Positions 60,633 to 64,000 of a stretch of 64,000 nucleotides of DNA are shown here, one piece after another. The notes under the pieces are model-generated. The model was not told the origin of the DNA. It worked only from the letters and a program-made list of their open reading frames with translations, and did not search any database. Every line of letters begins with the position of its first letter. Position 1 is the first letter of the stretch. The translations under genes were made by a program, and so were the position numbers. This stretch comes from Gamsiella multidivaricata (taxonomy: Eukaryota; Mortierellomycota; Mortierellomycetes; Mortierellales; Mortierellaceae), in the NCBI RefSeq assembly GCF_025024155.1, contig NW_026251740.1:1-64000 (forward strand), read 5' to 3'.

Positions 60633-62349
60633 GGGCGGTTGTCAAGACAATCAGCACCACAAACGAAACAGTCTTCAAAGCACGGTGTACTTACCTTTCA
60701 AATGTAGAAGAGGGAGGATTGGTGAGCAAGCGAGTTGATGGAATGACCAAGAAGAGTCTAACACGCCTGTGACTTTTACAATTCAAAAAATGATGGGCAG
60801 CACCAAGATGGGCGAAGCCAACCACCAACCCGATCCCCATGCCATTCAAGTCAGAACGCCAACAGCTACTATCCGACCTGGAGCAGCTCATCATTCTCAC
60901 GATCCTTAACGATGACAATGAAGGAACAGAGGATGCAATCGCGCTGTACCACCCTGTTGATGAGTCGCGCTAGGGAAGGAGAAGAAGGTGAAGATTCGTC
61001 GTGTGATGGTTGTTCCATGTTGAGTTGTAGATGGATGAGGCGATGCAATCGCAAAGCTGGAAAATCAGACGCGGTTACTAGCTGTGAGCAAACGCGCCGT
61101 AGAGGCAAACGAAATCCACCATAGTGACGAAGTTTGAAAGGGCGCGTTCTATGGCGCGTTTGTGTGTGCAGCATGTTTCGGACTAATGAGTACGCGTGCG
61201 AATGTTATTATTTGTTTCTGTGACGCGACTCAAATGTCTATTGCGAACAGCATGCTTGGAATCCTTTGCCGCTCGCTTCATTCTAAGGGAGCCTCTGAAC
61301 CACTCTATTCATGCTTCTATATTGTCAGAATACACCAATGACACTCTCTTACGGAGCGCGTTCATAGTACATGTTGAACATAATTGGGTCCTTTTTGTCT
61401 TTGCATCGACGTGTCACACCTCTCTTTCTGTATGTCTGATATAAAAAAAAAATGTTCAGCTATGATTAGAAATAGATGCTAGATGGAAACATGTGTTATT
61501 GCGACAAGGAGTGGCATAGCTATGCGGAGTGCATCAGCCCGCACTGGCGGTCGGTGCGTGTTTGGTGCGTCTCAGGACAGCAGTGAGAAGAAAGGAAGAT
61601 ATAAAAGTCGAAAACGGTATTAATGCGATTTCTTCTTGGAAATGTGCATTTAGTCAGGAGAGACACACGGAGGATGTTTCTCTCGGGCGCAGTGCGCATG
61701 TAGACTATGTGTAGGATCGGTTTCTTGGCAAAACAAGAACGTATAAGTTTAGTCCGCAGGGGCTGAGTGTTATGCCGCGCTGTACGTACGCTTATTGAAA
61801 GAATGAAAATAGACGGGAACAGGAAATAGAAGGGTTCTATTTTGTGAGTATGCCCAATGTACCAAAAGCGCACATTTTTGTCGTGCTCTGTTGCACCCCA
61901 CCGTACTGATGATTGGGTCAAGAAAGAAGATGCTCCTCAAGACGACCTTCAAGTGCGGGTGGTTTCCATCCGCTTATCCCATCCGTCGGCATTGACGTGA
62001 GCAGAAAAGAGCTTGTTCAAATTGCGGGAAGAGTGTTCATATCAGAGGGAACATCTCTGCATATGGCGAGTATGATAAAGATGGATGTTGTCCCATGCGC
62101 GTTCTTAGAAGTACACTTTCTCCCCTAAAAATAGGTCGCGCCTCACAACATACTCTTGCAGGCCCAATCGTCCCTGTCCCTCTATGCCTTCCACAGCCCT
62201 TTAAATACATACAGCCACCTGCCCTGCATACGACTTCCTCTCTCACTCTCTCTCACACCCCTCATCTCTTTCTCGCCCTCATTCCATCCTCCTCATCCCT
62301 TTCCTTCTCCATTCCCCCTCCTTAACTACTACACATAAAAACAAACAAC

Positions 62350-63456
62350 ATGTCGCAGGACAAGGGATACTACGCTTCTCAACCCCCTCAATACCCTCAA
62401 CAGGCCGTCTATGGACAGCCTGCCTACGGTCAGCCTGGCTATCCTCCCCAGCCCTATGGTGCTCCTCAGCCCTACGGTGCCCCCCAGCCCGCCTACGGCC
62501 AGCAGCCCTACCCAGCCTCCCCCGGCGGATACTACCAACGTGAGTCCTCTTCTCCTACTAGCCTTTTGCAGTTGAAGCACAGCAGCTGGTGCCGAAAATC
62601 TAATATTATTCTTTACCTCTCGTTCTATCTCATGGGATCTGCATAGCCGCACCACAGCCCCAGGTCATCATCCAGCAAACGGCACCCCCACCACAAAACA
62701 ACAAGAGCGACGACTTGTGCTTTGGATGGTAAGGGATCTCTCTCTCTCTCTCCTTTTTTTTTTTTTCTCTCCTCCCTGTATGGACCAACGAAAAAAAAAA
62801 AAACCAAGGCTCTATCATACATCTTCACTATCTTGTATGTCCATTCATTTCATCGGCTCACTTTTTGGGAAAGAGCTTGGGGTGTGTATGTGTGTGTTGT
62901 GGACGAGAGCCCTATAGCGTGCTTTTGAAAATCTCGGGAATGAACTCCTCTGCTCGCCACTTGACTACCGCCAAACGCGGCACGACCAGCAACTGGGTAC
63001 AGGGAATAGCGATATTGGTGCCGACCTTTTTTTTTTTCTTTCTCTCGCCACAGCCACACTCCATTTCGAAAGGATGGTTGCGGGGGATAATGTTGGAAAA
63101 CGGATATTATTTTAACGATCACAATGGTTTGAGGGATTAATTTCTAAATGGCCAATTTACCGACCCGAAAAATGTACCACTCGCCGCGGTATCCTCTTTC
63201 CCTCTGTGCAACAGCAATAGCATCAACAAAAGATCCTTTGGAACTTGACTGACTAACCGTAAACCAAACAAAACAATCCTTTTTATTCTACTTTAATAGT
63301 GCTCTTGGTGCCTGCTTGTGCTGCTGTCTAGAGGTAAGCAACCAACTACACCCTTGTTCGAAAAAAAGAAAAAAAAAACTCTACGAACTATACATGCAAT
63401 GAAGAACCGATATCTAACAAGTTTTTCAATTAACCGTAATTTAGGGTTGCTGCTAA
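62350..63456 (+). CDS. Small CYSTM-type protein (Pro/Gln/Tyr-rich with Cys-rich membrane tail)
   Basis: Four exons join in phase: 62350-62539, 62647-62728, 63300-63333 and 63445-63456, giving 105 residues. The first 85 residues are low-complexity with repeated YGAPQ, YGQP and PPQ units. The C-terminus, split over the last three exons, is FGCALGACLCCCLEGCC, the cysteine-rich transmembrane module of CYSTM tail-anchored proteins, which are linked to stress resistance in fungi and plants. Intron 2 is 571 bp. The final exon supplies only three codons and the stop; it was chosen because the acceptor at 63444 completes the CYSTM motif. A different acceptor near 63526 would give a longer, unlikely tail. 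The leader is strongly pyrimidine-rich, suggesting good expression. Confidence 0.78.
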
Positions 63457-64000
63457 GTCCTTATATCCCCTCTCTCCCCAGTCTCCCGCTCCCGGTTTCT
63501 TCTACCTATGCGCTGTGCTCCAGGATACAACTTCAGACTCGTGCGCGGAGTATAACGAAATCGATGCAAAACCGCGTTTTTTTTTTGTTACAACGACCAT
63601 CACCCCGTTTACCTCTTTAGTCTTGTAGTCTTGTATGTATCTTAAAGTCTTGGAATAATAAACTCCCCTCCCTGTATTTTAATGCACCCAACTCACGAAC
63701 ACACCATGAAGACCGGTCTCCTCTCTACTATTTATTCTTTTATCCGGCTGCCTCTTATTGCCCTGATATCAGAGCTTTGGTGAATATGATAATGCGCGTG
63801 TTTTTTATTCATTGATACAAGATGATAGAATCGAGTGTTGAATTTGCTGTGCAAGTATGTATGATTGAAACAAAACAAGAACGAAAAAAAGTGAGTGAAG
63901 AGAGAGTATGGTGTCTGCGCCTAAACACGAAAAGGCGGGTATATCTATGGTCCTATTATCAGTCCTATAAACCACATATGCGAATGCGGAAAAAAAAAGT
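63457..64000. other. 3' region of the CYSTM gene to the window end
   Basis: An AATAAA word at 63657-63662 is a probable polyadenylation signal for the CYSTM gene. The rest is AT-rich and I see no further gene. Confidence 0.5.

Larger units (their letters stand above)
60146..62349. other. Intergenic with degenerate direct repeats
   Basis: This 2.2-kb region has no convincing gene. It holds a pair of imperfect direct repeats at 60307-60454 and 60504-60632. A minus-strand frame around 61174-60869 is weak. From 62150 to 62345 the sequence becomes strongly CT-rich with a TAAATA patch near 62202, and this is likely the promoter and leader of the CYSTM gene. Confidence 0.5.

Noticed and set aside
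60869..61174. Minus-strand frame with a short ordered-looking end
   Set aside because: No recognisable domain, and the possible splice continuation was not convincing.

Overview
The window is nuclear DNA of a filamentous fungus, almost certainly a member of the Mortierellaceae (Mortierellomycotina). The best marker is the gene at 30336-32640, an eight-exon front-end fatty acid desaturase of 446 residues that I recognise as the delta-5 desaturase of arachidonic acid synthesis in Mortierella alpina, close to but not identical with that species. The gene style agrees: most genes have several GT-AG introns, usually 50-110 bp, with CT-rich promoters and many long A or T runs. I reconstructed seventeen protein-coding genes whose splice phases all close, one tRNA-Arg, a 5'-truncated LINE insertion with target site duplications, and remnants of two DNA transposases.

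Layout. 0.9-2.0 kb: Ser-rich protein of unknown function (+). 2.7-4.7 kb: NAPE-PLD-like metallo-hydrolase (-), divergent from a sphingoid-base-phosphate phosphatase (5.2-7.3 kb, +). 7.8-9.6 kb: TBC-domain protein with a 21-bp minisatellite in its first intron. 9.7-13.9 kb: gene-poor, with a decayed transposase. 13.9-20.3 kb: 1480-residue CAMKL kinase with a C-terminal KA1 domain. 20.7-22.4 kb: tRNA-Arg(ACG) and the LINE copy. 22.9-25.2 kb: arrestin-domain adaptor (-), divergent from a MYND-finger protein (25.9-28.0 kb, +). 28.3-30.1 kb: RS-rich SCI1-like nuclear protein (-), divergent from the delta-5 desaturase. 33.4-35.1 kb: multi-pass membrane protein of unknown function (+). 35.2-37.4 kb: INO80 subunit B/Ies2 (-). 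37.5-39.0 kb: single-pass membrane protein (-). 39.4-41.4 kb: YeiH/UPF0324-type transporter (-). 42.7-45.9 kb: intronless MgtA-type P-ATPase (-). 48.2-49.8 kb: glycerophosphodiester phosphodiesterase (+). 50.4-52.6 kb: GT69/CAP59-like glycosyltransferase with an 11-nt exon (+). 53.4-54.9 kb: F-box protein (+). 56.0-57.0 kb: mitochondrial-type Ohr/OsmC peroxidase (-). 57.4-57.9 kb: Tc5/Tigger-type transposase fragment. 57.9-60.1 kb: large-family protein with nuclease-like signature and an in-frame TAG (-). 62.3-63.5 kb: small CYSTM protein (+).

Function. Lipid metabolism recurs: NAPE hydrolysis, sphingoid base phosphate turnover, polyunsaturated fatty acid synthesis and glycerophosphodiester cleavage. 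The rest is ordinary regulatory and housekeeping content. I saw no CRISPR array, operon, phage or secondary-metabolite cluster. The most unusual items are the nuclease-like gene flanked by transposase debris and repeats, two neighbouring bacterial-type ion transporters, the intron minisatellite, the Gln-finger-less TBC domain, the split KA1 domain and the 11-nt exon. All exon boundaries were read by eye from splice motifs and phase and have no transcript support.
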